DNA of 64,000 nucleotides from Kytococcus sedentarius DSM 20547. GTDB taxonomy: Bacteria > Actinomycetota > Actinomycetes > Actinomycetales > Dermatophilaceae. The notes beneath the pieces were generated by a model. The model ran no database searches. It was not told the DNA's origin and saw nothing but the letters and a program-made list of their open reading frames with translations. Positions 16,807-24,466 of the stretch are shown here, one piece after another. Within the stretch, counting starts at the first letter, position 1; each line of letters begins with the position of its first letter. Both the position numbers and the translations under genes were made by a program. Location of the stretch: positions 310,001-374,000 of the forward strand of contig NC_013169.1 in NCBI RefSeq assembly GCF_000023925.1. The letters are read 5' to 3'.

Positions 16807-18693
16807 GTGAATCCCCCCTCCCCGCGCGCCAACCTCGTCAACGCAGAGTCCCTCCACCTGGTGGTGGGCACCCAGGTGCTCCTCGATGACGTGTCGCTCG
16901 GCCTGAACGACGGCGACCGCATCGGCGTGGTCGGCCGCAACGGCGGGGGCAAGTCCAGCCTGCTGCGTGCCCTCTCGGGGGAGCTCGCGGTCGACTCCGG
17001 CCGGGTCGTGCGCTCGCGGGGGGCCACCATCGGCCGCCTCCGCCAGCAGGACGACTTCGCCGCGGGGGCCACGGTCCGTGACGTCGTGCTGCCGGGTCTG
17101 GAGGAGCACGAGTGGGCGGCCGACGCCCGCATCCGCGGCATCCTCAACGGCCTGCTCGGCGGGCTCGATGCCGAGGGCCTGGGCGGTCTGGGCGCCCCGG
17201 TGGCCGGCATGTCCGGCGGGGAACGCCGGCGCATGGCGCTGGCCGCGCTCCTGGTGGCCGACCCGGACGTGCTCCTGCTGGACGAGCCCACCAACCACCT
17301 CGACGTCGAGGGCGTGGCGTGGCTGGCCGAGCACCTGCAGGGGCGCCGTCGGCCCGGCTCCGCGCTGGTCGTCGTCACCCACGACCGTTGGTTCCTCGAT
17401 GCGGTGGTGGAGCAGACCTGGGAGGTCGTCGAGGGGCAGGTCCACCAGTACGAGGGGGGTTACGCCGCGTTCGTGCAGGCCCGGGCGGAGCGGGCGCGGG
17501 TGGAGCGGGCCACCGAGGAGCGCCGCCAGAACATCCTGCGCAAGGAGCTCGCGTGGCTGCGGCGCGGCGCCCCGGCCCGCACCAGCAAGCCGAAGTTCCG
17601 CATCGAGGCCGCCGACGCCCTCATTGCCGGGGAGCCCGAGCCCCGCGACGACGTGCAGCTGGCGCGCTTCGCGACCACCCGGCTGGGCAAGGACGTCTAC
17701 GACCTCGTGAACGCCACCGTCGCCGTGGGGGAGGGCGAGGAGCGCACCACCCTCCTCGATGGGGTGACCTGGCGCCTCGGCCCGGGCGACCGCTACGGCA
17801 TCGTCGGGGTGAACGGCGCGGGCAAGTCCACCCTGCTGCGCGTGCTGCTGGAGCAGGTGCCGCTGGCCGGCGGCAAGCTGAAGGTCGGGCGCACGGTGCA
17901 GCCGGCGATCCTGAGCCAGGACCTGCGGGAGCTCGACGAGGTGGCGGGCATGACCGTCATCGACGCCATCACGAACGTGCGGTCGTTCACCGTGTTGGAC
18001 GGCAAGGAGGTCTCCGCGAGCTCGCTGGCCAAGCGGCTGGGCTTCTCCGGCCCGCGGCAGCAGAGCCGGGTCTCCGACCTTTCCGGCGGTGAGCGGCGTC
18101 GGCTGCAGTTCGTGCGCCTGCTGCTGGACGAGCCGAACGTGCTGATGCTGGACGAGCCCACCAACGACCTCGACATCGAGACCCTCACCTCCATGGAGGA
18201 CGTGCTCGACGGCTGGGCCGGCACGCTGCTGGTGGTGAGCCACGACCGCTACCTGCTGGAGCGCATGGCCAACCGACAGGTCGCGTTGTTGGGCGATGGC
18301 CGCATCCGCGACCTGCCGGGCGGGGTGGAGCAGTACCTCGAGCTGCGGCGGGAGCGGCGGGCGGCCGGGGTGGGCACCGGCCGCGGGGGTCGGGACCTGG
18401 CCGGTGCGGGCGCCGGCGCTGCCGGGGGCTCGGGCGACGCGGGCGGCGGGACGGGCGCTCCCGCATCGGGGCTGAGCCCTGCGCAGGAGCGGCAGCTGAC
18501 CAAGGCCATGGCCCGCGCCGAGAAGCAGATCGAGAAGCTGACGCAGCAGGCCGAGCGGGTGCACGCCCAGATGGCCGAGGCCGCCACGGATCCCGACCGG
18601 CTGGCCGAGCTCACGGCGCAGGAGCGGGACCTGCGGGCGCAGCACGACGCCGCCGAGGCCGAGTGGTTGGAGGCGGCCGAGCAGCTGGAGTGA
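16807..18693 (+). CDS. ABC-F family ATPase (Uup-like)
   Basis: A 628-residue soluble ABC-F protein, a class that acts on ribosomes or DNA intermediates rather than in transport. Two nucleotide-binding domains are complete: first Walker A GRNGGGKSS, signature MSGGERRR, Walker B VLLLDEPTNHLD; second Walker A GVNGAGKST, signature LSGGERRR, Walker B VLMLDEPTNDLD. Both have the EPTN(H/D)LD form typical of ABC-F. The linker is charged and helical (ARAERARVERATEERRQ). After domain 2 there is a Gly/Ala-rich hinge and a C-terminal coiled coil (about 560-628), as in Uup. No membrane segments. The position after ispE is conserved in actinobacteria; there is no sign that it is an antibiotic resistance factor. 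Confidence 0.93.
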   Translation: MNPPSPRANLVNAESLHLVVGTQVLLDDVSLGLNDGDRIGVVGRNGGGKSSLLRALSGELAVDSGRVVRSRGATIGRLRQQDDFAAGATVRDVVLPGLEEHEWAADARIRGILNGLLGGLDAEGLGGLGAPVAGMSGGERRRMALAALLVADPDVLLLDEPTNHLDVEGVAWLAEHLQGRRRPGSALVVVTHDRWFLDAVVEQTWEVVEGQVHQYEGGYAAFVQARAERARVERATEERRQNILRKELAWLRRGAPARTSKPKFRIEAADALIAGEPEPRDDVQLARFATTRLGKDVYDLVNATVAVGEGEERTTLLDGVTWRLGPGDRYGIVGVNGAGKSTLLRVLLEQVPLAGGKLKVGRTVQPAILSQDLRELDEVAGMTVIDAITNVRSFTVLDGKEVSASSLAKRLGFSGPRQQSRVSDLSGGERRRLQFVRLLLDEPNVLMLDEPTNDLDIETLTSMEDVLDGWAGTLLVVSHDRYLLERMANRQVALLGDGRIRDLPGGVEQYLELRRERRAAGVGTGRGGRDLAGAGAGAAGGSGDAGGGTGAPASGLSPAQERQLTKAMARAEKQIEKLTQQAERVHAQMAEAATDPDRLAELTAQERDLRAQHDAAEAEWLEAAEQLE

Positions 18694-18696
18694 GCC

Positions 18697-18744
18697 CCCG
18701 CGGGCCCGGGGCGGGGTGCGCGTGCGCCCCCTCCCGGGGCCGCA
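18697..18744 (+). terminator. Probable terminator of the ABC-F gene
   Basis: Directly after the stop lies a run of G+C-only inverted repeats, with inner arms GGGGTGC and GCGCCCC separated by four bases. No U tract follows. Confidence 0.4.
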
Positions 18745-18811
18745 CTGGAGGGGGCGGGGGAGTGTGGCGGAACAGACCCGCGGTGGCCGGCTCCACCCCA
18801 TCGGACATTGG

Positions 18812-18827
18812 TAAGGTTGTCCTTGCC
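18812..18827 (+). promoter_or_regulatory. DtxR/IdeR-type iron box overlapping the fprA promoter
   Basis: TAAGGTTGTCCTTGCC matches 13 of 16 positions of the iron-box core TWAGGTTAGSCTWACC. It overlaps a -10 like hexamer TAAGGT (18812-18817), about 60 bases before ATG 18884, which has AAAGG as ribosome-binding site. The consensus is from DtxR/IdeR studies; the match was made by eye. Confidence 0.5.
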
Positions 18828-18883
18828 CATCTCGGGTTCGCGCCCCTTGCGCGATCCCGCGTGCACCCCAGTGAAAGGTCACC

Positions 18884-20245
18884 ATGCGTCCTGTGCGTGT
18901 TGCTGTCATCGGCGCCGGCCCGGCGGGAATCTACGCCGCGGACATCCTCACCAAGGAGCTCGAGCAGGCCAGCGTCGACGTCTACGACCGCCTGCCCGCG
19001 CCGTACGGCCTGGTGCGTTACGGGGTGGCCCCGGATCACCCGCGCATCAAGGAGATCGTCAAGGCCCTGCGCCGGGTCCTGGCGGGCGACCAGATCCGGT
19101 TCATCGGGAACGTCGACTTCGGCACGGACGTGACCTTCGAGCAGCTGCGCGAGAACTACGACGCCGTCATCTTCGCCACCGGGGCGATGGGCGACCGCCC
19201 GCTGGACATCCCCGGCATCGAGAAGGAGGGGTCGTTCGGCGCCGCCGACTTCGTGAGCTGGTACGACGGCCACCCCGACGTGCCGCGCGAGTGGCCGCTG
19301 GAGGCCGAGTCCGTGGCCGTGATCGGCGCCGGGAACGTGGCGCTGGACGTGGCGCGGATGCTGGCCAAGCCGGCCGACGAGCAGCTCACCACCGAGATCC
19401 CGGACAACGTCTACCAGGGGCTCAAGGCCAACCGGGCCAAGGACGTGCACGTCTTCGCCCGCCGCGGCCCGGCGCACCTGAAGTTCTCGCCGATGGAGTT
19501 CCGCGAGCTCTCCCACAGCCCGAGCGTGGACGTGGTGATGACCGAGGAGGGCTTCGAGATCGACGACGCCGGGCAGGAGGCCATCCAGGCCGCCAAGTCC
19601 ACCAAGCTCGTCGTGGACACCCTGCTGAAGTACCTGGAGAAGGAGCCCACGGGGGCGCCGCACCGCATCCACCTGCACCTCATGCAGGCGCCGGTGGAGG
19701 TGCTGGGTGACGGTTCCGTGACCGGCCTGCGCACCGAGGTGATGCAGTACAACGGCGACGGCTCCGTCTCCGGCACCGGCGAGTTCCGCGACTGGGACGT
19801 GCAGGCCGTGTACCGCGCCGTGGGCTACCGGAGCACCCCGCTGCAGGGCCTGCCCTTCGACCACGGGTCCGGCACGGTCCCGCACGAGGCCGGCCGCGTG
19901 CTGGAGGGGGGCGCCCCCAAGGAGGCTGCCTACGTCACCGGGTGGATCAAGCGCGGGCCGGTGGGTCTCATCGGGCACACGAAGTCCGACGCCAAGGAGA
20001 CCATCGAGTCCCTGCTGGCGGACCTCGAGTCCCTGCCGGCCCCGGTCGGGTCGCCGGACGCGATGCTGGACCAGCTGCGTGAGCGCGGCGTGGACTTCAC
20101 GCTCTTCGACGAGTGGGAGCGCCTGGACGCCCACGAGATGGCGCTGGGTGCGGCCAGCGAGCGGGAGCGCATCAAGGTCGTGAGCCGTGAGGACATGATC
20201 GCCGCCGGGCGCGAGGCCGCCGAGGAGTTCCGCGCCTCGGCCTGA
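18884..20245 (+). CDS. fprA: Ferredoxin/flavodoxin-NADP+ reductase, adrenodoxin-reductase type
   Basis: A 453-residue FAD enzyme that moves electrons between NADPH and ferredoxin. It has the FAD-binding VAVIGAGPAGIYAAD at the N-terminus, the family stretch PAPYGLVRYGVAPDHPRIK, a second Rossmann motif VAVIGAGNVALDVARML for NADPH, and ARRGPAHLKFSPMEFREL followed by the C-terminal AAYVTGWIKRGPVGLIGHTKSDA. This is the FprA (Mycobacterium) / adrenodoxin reductase pattern, not the short plant-type FNR. It stands alone between terminator-like hairpins. A candidate iron box in the promoter suggests regulation by a DtxR-type repressor, consistent with a role in iron-sulfur or heme-linked redox metabolism. 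Confidence 0.93.
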   Translation: MRPVRVAVIGAGPAGIYAADILTKELEQASVDVYDRLPAPYGLVRYGVAPDHPRIKEIVKALRRVLAGDQIRFIGNVDFGTDVTFEQLRENYDAVIFATGAMGDRPLDIPGIEKEGSFGAADFVSWYDGHPDVPREWPLEAESVAVIGAGNVALDVARMLAKPADEQLTTEIPDNVYQGLKANRAKDVHVFARRGPAHLKFSPMEFRELSHSPSVDVVMTEEGFEIDDAGQEAIQAAKSTKLVVDTLLKYLEKEPTGAPHRIHLHLMQAPVEVLGDGSVTGLRTEVMQYNGDGSVSGTGEFRDWDVQAVYRAVGYRSTPLQGLPFDHGSGTVPHEAGRVLEGGAPKEAAYVTGWIKRGPVGLIGHTKSDAKETIESLLADLESLPAPVGSPDAMLDQLRERGVDFTLFDEWERLDAHEMALGAASERERIKVVSREDMIAAGREAAEEFRASA

Positions 20246-20301
20246 GGCCCACCTGGCCCGCCCCTCCGCACCTCCACCGCCCGCCTTCGCCGGGGACTCA
20301 T

Positions 20302-20325
20302 TCCACCGTGCTGTGCCGCGGTGGA
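20302..20325 (+). terminator. Hairpin downstream of fprA
   Basis: TCCACCG (20302-20308) pairs with CGGTGGA (20319-20325) over a 10-base loop. A longer alternative pairing uses CCTCCACCGC at 20271. Likely terminates fprA. Confidence 0.45.
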
Positions 20326-20402
20326 GGGGCCCGCACGCAGGGCCCCGCTGACCCGTGGTCAGGTGTGCCTTCCCGATCTGGCCGCAGTACGACGGCACAT
20401 CG

Positions 20403-20408
20403 TAGAAT
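20403..20408 (+). promoter_or_regulatory. -10 box of ppk2
   Basis: TAGAAT, about 69 bases before ATG 20477. The leader ends with CCAGGAG. Confidence 0.45.
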
Positions 20409-20476
20409 GGCGCCCCGCGCAGGTGAACCCGTCACGGGACGGCCCCAAGCACTGTGCACCACCCACCAGGAGCCCC

Positions 20477-21421
20477 ATGGCCACGAGCAACCCGACCGAG
20501 CAGACCCCCGGCATGACCCCGTACCAGCCGGACCCGGAGATCGCCAAGGAGCTCGAGGCACTGCACGCCCGGCTCGCCGAGCGCGGGACCCCGGTGGACG
20601 GCAACGCCTGGAGGCACGGCTACCCGTACGACACCAAGATGAAGCGCGGCGAGTACGAGGCCACCAAGCACGACCTCCAGATCGAGCTGCTGAAGATGCA
20701 GCACCACATCAAGCGCAACGGTGACAAGATCGCCATTCTCTTCGAGGGCCGCGACGCCGCCGGCAAGGGTGGCTCCATCAATCGCTTCACCGAGCACCTC
20801 AACCCCCGTGGCGCGCGCGTGGTGGCACTGGAGAAGCCCACCGAGCGCGAGGCCACCCAGTGGTACTTCCAGCGCTACGTCCCGCACCTGCCCAGCGGTG
20901 GCGAGATCGTCTTCTTCGACCGGTCCTGGTACAACCGCGCCGGTGTCGAGCGCGTGATGGGCTACTGCACCCCCGCCCAGTACCAGGAGTTCATGCGCTC
21001 CGCCCCGGAGTTCGAGCGCATGCTGGTCAACTCCGGCACCACGCTGTTCAAGTTCTGGTTCTCCGTGGGCCGCGCCGAGCAGGCCGCCCGCTTCACCAAG
21101 CGCCACACCGACCCGGTGCGCCACTGGAAGCTGAGCCCCACCGACGTCGCCTCGCTGGACAAGTGGGATGCCTACACCGAGGCCAAGGAGGCGATGTTCT
21201 TCTACACCAACACCGGTGACGCCCCGTGGACGGTCATCCGCAGCAACGACAAGAAGCGCGCCCGCCTAGAGGCCATGCGCGTGGTCCTCTCGCAGGTGGA
21301 CTACCCCATGAAGGACGAGTCGGTCGTCGGCACCCCGGACCCGAACATCGTCCTGTCCGCCAAGGACGCCGTGGACGATGGGGAGAGTTCCCCCTCGCGC
21401 GACTTCCCGAAGGTCCGCTGA
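20477..21421 (+). CDS. ppk2: Polyphosphate kinase 2
   Basis: PPK2 transfers phosphate between polyphosphate and nucleotides, usually driving (d)NDP or NMP phosphorylation from polyphosphate. The 314-residue protein has the Walker A-type loop FEGRDAAGKGGSI, the RxTxxLNPR-like region RFTEHLNPRGARVVALEKP, the Walker B stretch EIVFFDRSWYNRAGVE and the lid region FSVGRAEQAARF. A single PPK2 domain is present. ATG 20477 has CCAGGAG six bases upstream. Together with ppk1 at 28098 and the PhoU/SenX3-RegX3 genes, it points to active polyphosphate metabolism. Substrate preference (ADP or AMP) cannot be told from this reading. Confidence 0.94.
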   Translation: MATSNPTEQTPGMTPYQPDPEIAKELEALHARLAERGTPVDGNAWRHGYPYDTKMKRGEYEATKHDLQIELLKMQHHIKRNGDKIAILFEGRDAAGKGGSINRFTEHLNPRGARVVALEKPTEREATQWYFQRYVPHLPSGGEIVFFDRSWYNRAGVERVMGYCTPAQYQEFMRSAPEFERMLVNSGTTLFKFWFSVGRAEQAARFTKRHTDPVRHWKLSPTDVASLDKWDAYTEAKEAMFFYTNTGDAPWTVIRSNDKKRARLEAMRVVLSQVDYPMKDESVVGTPDPNIVLSAKDAVDDGESSPSRDFPKVR

Positions 21422-21464
21422 GCCCACCGGACACCCCCCTCGATGGGGTGAGCCACCGGCGCCT

Positions 21465-21499
21465 CGACGCGCCCCGTCCGTGCCGGGCGGGGCGCGTCG
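21465..21499. terminator. Bidirectional terminator between ppk2 and marR
   Basis: A 12-bp perfect stem, CGACGCGCCCCG (21465-21476) with CGGGGCGCGTCG (21488-21499), around an 11-base loop, between convergent genes. A second G+C palindrome follows near 21520-21541. Confidence 0.75.
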
Positions 21500-21542
21500 G
21501 CGTCTGGCCCCGCAGTGCTCCGGCCGGCCACCACCGGCCGGC

Positions 21543-22052
21543 TCAGTGCTCCAGGCGGCTGAGCACCCGGCGCAGGGCGTCGGCGACCTCCGCCTGCTCG
21601 GCCTCGCCCACCCCGGCGAGCAGCTCGCGCTCGTGCGTGAGCAGCTGCTCCATGGCGGCGTCCACCGCATCGCGCCCGGACTCGGTGAGGCGCACGATGA
21701 CGCCGCGACGGTCCGTGCGAGAGGGGAGCCGCTCTACGTGCCCGCGGTCGACCAGCCGGTCGATGCGGTTGGTCATGGTCCCGCTGGTGACCAGCGTCTG
21801 CGCCACCAGTGCACCCGGGGAGAGCTCGTGGGGAGCGCCGGCGCGGCGCAGGGCCGAGAGCACGTCGAACTCCCAGGGGTCGAGCGACCCGGCGCCGAAG
21901 GCCTCCCGGCGCGCGAGGTCGAGCAGCCGGGCCATGCGGGAGATGCGGCTGAGGACGGCCAGCGGTTGCAGGTCCAGGTCGGGCCGCTCCCGGTGCCATG
22001 CGGCCATGACCAGGTCGACCTCGTCCTGCTGGGGTCTGCCGGAGGTGTCCAT
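21543..22052 (-). CDS. MarR-family transcriptional regulator
   Basis: A 169-residue winged-helix repressor or activator of the MarR family. The core has LDPWEFDVLSALRR, the recognition region LVTSGTMTNRIDRLVDRGHVERL, the wing SRTDRRGVIVRLTESGR, and dimerisation helices at both ends. No cysteine suited to redox sensing is visible in the core, so a small-molecule ligand is more likely. ATG 22052 is preferred because a TATTCT box ends 7 bases upstream (leaderless); a longer start at 22148 would cross the operator. It is divergent from a SnoaL-like gene over a 22-base near-palindrome that is probably its own operator. Confidence 0.9.
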   Translation of the reverse strand: MDTSGRPQQDEVDLVMAAWHRERPDLDLQPLAVLSRISRMARLLDLARREAFGAGSLDPWEFDVLSALRRAGAPHELSPGALVAQTLVTSGTMTNRIDRLVDRGHVERLPSRTDRRGVIVRLTESGRDAVDAAMEQLLTHERELLAGVGEAEQAEVADALRRVLSRLEH

Positions 22053-22059
22053 GCCGTCA

Positions 22060-22065
22060 AGAATA
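22060..22065 (-). promoter_or_regulatory. -10 box of marR (leaderless)
   Basis: TATTCT on the minus strand, ending 7 bases before ATG 22052, adjacent to the operator palindrome. Confidence 0.5.
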
Positions 22066-22075
22066 AGGGCCGCCA

Positions 22076-22097
22076 AACATCTTGACGTCAACATGTT
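22076..22097. promoter_or_regulatory. Candidate MarR operator
   Basis: The arms AACAT and ATGTT flank a perfect 10-bp palindrome TTGACGTCAA; only one symmetric pair (C22081/C22092) breaks the 22-bp symmetry. It is in the divergent region between marR and the SnoaL-like gene. Size and symmetry fit MarR-family operators. Confidence 0.7.
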
Positions 22098-22134
22098 CGA
22101 TGCGGGGAGCGTCGCCTCGAGGGGCCCCGGGTGG

Positions 22135-22140
22135 GAGACT
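22135..22140 (+). promoter_or_regulatory. -10-like box of the SnoaL-like gene (leaderless)
   Basis: GAGACT, ending 6 bases before ATG 22147. Confidence 0.35.
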
Positions 22141-22146
22141 GGGCCC

Positions 22147-22518
22147 ATGACCGATCGATCTTCTGCCGAGGCCGTTGTCCGCGCCTACTACGACGCCGTC
22201 GACGCCGACGACGTCGAGACCCTCATCGGGCTCTTCGCCGCCGACGCCACCTACGAGCGCCCGGGGTACGAGCCCTTCGTGGGGCACGAGGCCCTGCGCG
22301 CCTTCTACACCGGTGACCGCGTGATCGCCTCCGGCAAGCACACCCTCGACGCCGTGGTGGTCGACGCCACGGGCGAGCAGGTGGCCGTGCACGGTCGTTT
22401 CGAGGGGACGCTCAAGGACGGCAGCGCCGCCGCCGTGCGCTTCGCGGACTTCTACGTCCTGGACGAGGCGGGGCTCTTCGCCCGCCGCACCACCTTCTTC
22501 CACGCCCCGGCCGTTTGA
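22147..22518 (+). CDS. SnoaL-like (NTF2-fold) protein
   Basis: A 123-residue protein with the SnoaL/ketosteroid-isomerase pattern: an N-terminal helix AEAVVRAYYDAVDADDVETLIGLFAADATYERPGY-type opening, FVGHEALRAFYTG in the middle, and beta strands VAVHGRFEGTL and VRFADFYVLDEAGLFARRTTFF at the end. Members of this fold include isomerases, cyclases, dehydratases and many binding proteins, so a reaction cannot be named. It is divergent from a MarR-type regulator across a palindromic operator and is the most likely target of that regulator. A small membrane-protein gene follows after 10 bases and may share its transcript. Confidence 0.8.
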   Translation: MTDRSSAEAVVRAYYDAVDADDVETLIGLFAADATYERPGYEPFVGHEALRAFYTGDRVIASGKHTLDAVVVDATGEQVAVHGRFEGTLKDGSAAAVRFADFYVLDEAGLFARRTTFFHAPAV

Positions 22519-22528
22519 GGGAGTGACG

Positions 22529-22723
22529 ATGAACCGCCTGTTCGACAACCCCACCGCTGTGATCATGGCCGGCGGTTCCTTCCTGCTGCTCCTGGTGGCC
22601 GTGACCGTGCTCGTGAGCCTGATGTTCCGCAGCTCCCGCCGCGCGGCTGAGAACGAGCGCGCCCGCGCCGAGCGCCACGACCTGGGGCTGGACCACGGGG
22701 AAGACCAGCCCTCACCGCGCTGA
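22529..22723 (+). CDS. Small membrane protein of unknown function
   Basis: A 64-residue protein with a short N-terminus (MNRLFDNPTAV), one hydrophobic helix (about 12-32) and a highly charged cytoplasmic-like tail rich in Arg and Glu (RSSRRAAENERARAERHD). ATG 22529 has GAGGGAG upstream; GTG 22523 is an alternative adding two residues. It lies 10 bases after the SnoaL-like gene and before tRNA-Gln. No family recognised. GC-rich third codon positions and a ribosome-binding site support it as a real gene. Confidence 0.6.
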   Translation: MNRLFDNPTAVIMAGGSFLLLLVAVTVLVSLMFRSSRRAAENERARAERHDLGLDHGEDQPSPR

Positions 22724-22736
22724 CCCGGCCGGCCGC

Positions 22737-22742
22737 TAGGCT
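22737..22742 (+). promoter_or_regulatory. -10 box of tRNA-Gln
   Basis: TAGGCT, 22 bases upstream of the mature 5' end of the tRNA. Confidence 0.4.
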
Positions 22743-22764
22743 GTCCCGGCCCCGATGGGGGCGT

Positions 22765-22843
22765 TCCCCGGTTGCTCTGCTGGTAGGGGCCGCCTGACTT
22801 TGAATCAGGACTAGGGACGTAGGTTCGATTCCTACCCGGGGAG
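22765..22843 (+). tRNA. tRNA-Gln (anticodon UUG)
   Basis: Acceptor arms TCCCCGG (22765-22771) and CCGGGGA (22836-22842) pair fully, with discriminator G22843, which is usual for tRNA-Gln. The anticodon arm CCTGA/TCAGG holds the loop CTTTGAA, anticodon TTG at 22800-22802. The T arm GTAGG-TTCGATT-CCTAC is standard; the D loop has the GG pair. CCA is not encoded. Unusual points are a G-T pair in the D stem, two bases rather than one before the anticodon stem, and a nine-base variable region. Location just before glmU is as in Mycobacterium. Confidence 0.85.
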
Positions 22844-22877
22844 CCTCGTGCGCGTCGGGCACCCGACGGCTACGCAG

Positions 22878-22883
22878 TAGAGT
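22878..22883 (+). promoter_or_regulatory. -10 box of glmU
   Basis: TAGAGT, ending 8 bases before ATG 22892. Confidence 0.45.
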
Positions 22884-22891
22884 CGGAGCCG

Positions 22892-24427
22892 ATGCACAGC
22901 ACCGGCGCTGCCGGTGCCGTGGCCCGCACCCCCTCACCGATCGCTGGAGCCCCGTTGAGCACTGCACAGCCCGCCGCCGTCATCGTCCTCGCCGCCGGTG
23001 AGGGAACGCGCATGAAGTCCACGCTCCCCAAGGTGCTCCACCCGATCGGTGGACGGACCCTGCTGGGGCACGCGCTGCACGCCGCTCGCCAAGCCGGGCC
23101 GCAGCACCTGTCCGTCGTGGTGCGCCACGAGCGCGAGCGGGTGGCCGCTCACGTGGCCGAGGTGGACCCCGGCGCGCTCATCGTCGACCAGGACGAGGTC
23201 AAGGGCACCGGCCGCGCCGCGGAGGCGGGCCTCTCGGTCCTGCCGGCCGACCTCACGGGCACCGTCATCATCACGATGGGGGACGTCCCGTTGCTCACCG
23301 CGCAGACCCTGACCGACCTCACCGCCGCCCACGAGGCCGCGGGGGCAGCGGTCACCGTCATCACCGCCGAGCTCGACGACCCGACGGGGTACGGGCGCAT
23401 CGTGCGCGACGCGGACGGCTCGGTGCTCAAGGTCATGGAGCACAAGGACGCGCTGGCGGCCCGGGAGGCCGGCGGCGAGGACGCCCACGTGGTCGACATC
23501 CGCGAGATCAACTCCGGCATCTGGGCCTTCGACGCGGCGGTGCTGCGTGAGTTCCTGCCGCAGCTGGGCACGAACAACACCCAGGGCGAGAAGTACCTCA
23601 CCGACGTGCTCGGCCTCTCGCGCGGGGCCGGTGGCTCGGTGGCGGCGCACAAGATCACCGACACCCTGCAGATCGAGGGCGTGAACAACCGGGCGCAGCT
23701 CTCCGAGCTGGGGGCCGAGCTCAACCGCCGCCTGGTGCGCCGCTGGCAGATGGAGGGCGTCACCGTGGTGGACCCCGCCACCACCTGGATCGACGTCGAC
23801 GTGACGCTGGGCCGCGACGTCGTCATCCGCCCGAACACCCAGCTGCTGGGCGCCTGCACCATCGGCGACGACGTCGTGCTGGGCCCGGACACCACGCTCA
23901 CCGACGTGGAGGTCGGCCGGGGGGCCTCGGTCGTGCGCACCCACGGCGAGCTGTCCGTCATCGGCGAGGGCGCGAGCGTCGGCCCCTTCGCCTACCTGCG
24001 GCCGAACACCGAGCTGGGGCGGGACGCCAAGATCGGCACCTTCGTGGAGACGAAGAACTCCTCCATCGGCACCGGCACCAAGGTGCCCCACCTGACCTAC
24101 GTGGGTGATGCGGAGATCGGCGACCACAGCAACATCGGCGCCTCCAGCGTGTTCGTGAACTACGACGGCGTCACCAAGTCCCGCACCCGCATCGGCAGCC
24201 ACTGTCGGACGGGCTCGGACACGATGTTCATCGCGCCGGTCACCGTCGGCGACGGGGCCTACACCGGTGCCGGGACGGTGGTCCGCAAGGACGTGCCGCC
24301 CGGTGCCCTGGCCATCACCGTGGCGCCGCAGAAGAACATCGAGGGGTGGGTGCAGGAGAAGCGTCCCGGCACCGCCGCCGCGCAGGCTGCCGACGAGGTC
24401 GCCAGCGAGCGTTCCTCCGAGGGCTGA
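22892..24427 (+). CDS. glmU: Bifunctional UDP-GlcNAc pyrophosphorylase / GlcN-1-P acetyltransferase
   Basis: Makes UDP-GlcNAc for peptidoglycan: the C-terminal half acetylates GlcN-1-P and the N-terminal half couples it to UTP. The 511 residues include [20 protein letters not shown] (uridylyltransferase signature), GDVPLL, the linker, and a left-handed beta-helix of hexapeptide repeats from about 265 to 470 with YLRPNTELG and [17 protein letters not shown] 22892 fits a -10 box 8 bases upstream. TTG 22955 with GGAG five bases before it is a serious alternative, since the first 21 residues are not conserved. prs follows 39 bases downstream, a linkage known widely in bacteria. Confidence 0.96.
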   Translation: MHSTGAAGAVARTPSPIAGAPLSTAQPAAVIVLAAGEGTRMKSTLPKVLHPIGGRTLLGHALHAARQAGPQHLSVVVRHERERVAAHVAEVDPGALIVDQDEVKGTGRAAEAGLSVLPADLTGTVIITMGDVPLLTAQTLTDLTAAHEAAGAAVTVITAELDDPTGYGRIVRDADGSVLKVMEHKDALAAREAGGEDAHVVDIREINSGIWAFDAAVLREFLPQLGTNNTQGEKYLTDVLGLSRGAGGSVAAHKITDTLQIEGVNNRAQLSELGAELNRRLVRRWQMEGVTVVDPATTWIDVDVTLGRDVVIRPNTQLLGACTIGDDVVLGPDTTLTDVEVGRGASVVRTHGELSVIGEGASVGPFAYLRPNTELGRDAKIGTFVETKNSSIGTGTKVPHLTYVGDAEIGDHSNIGASSVFVNYDGVTKSRTRIGSHCRTGSDTMFIAPVTVGDGAYTGAGTVVRKDVPPGALAITVAPQKNIEGWVQEKRPGTAAAQAADEVASERSSEG

Positions 24428-24466
24428 GAGACTGATCCGCGTGACCGAGCCGAGGGAGATGCGTGC

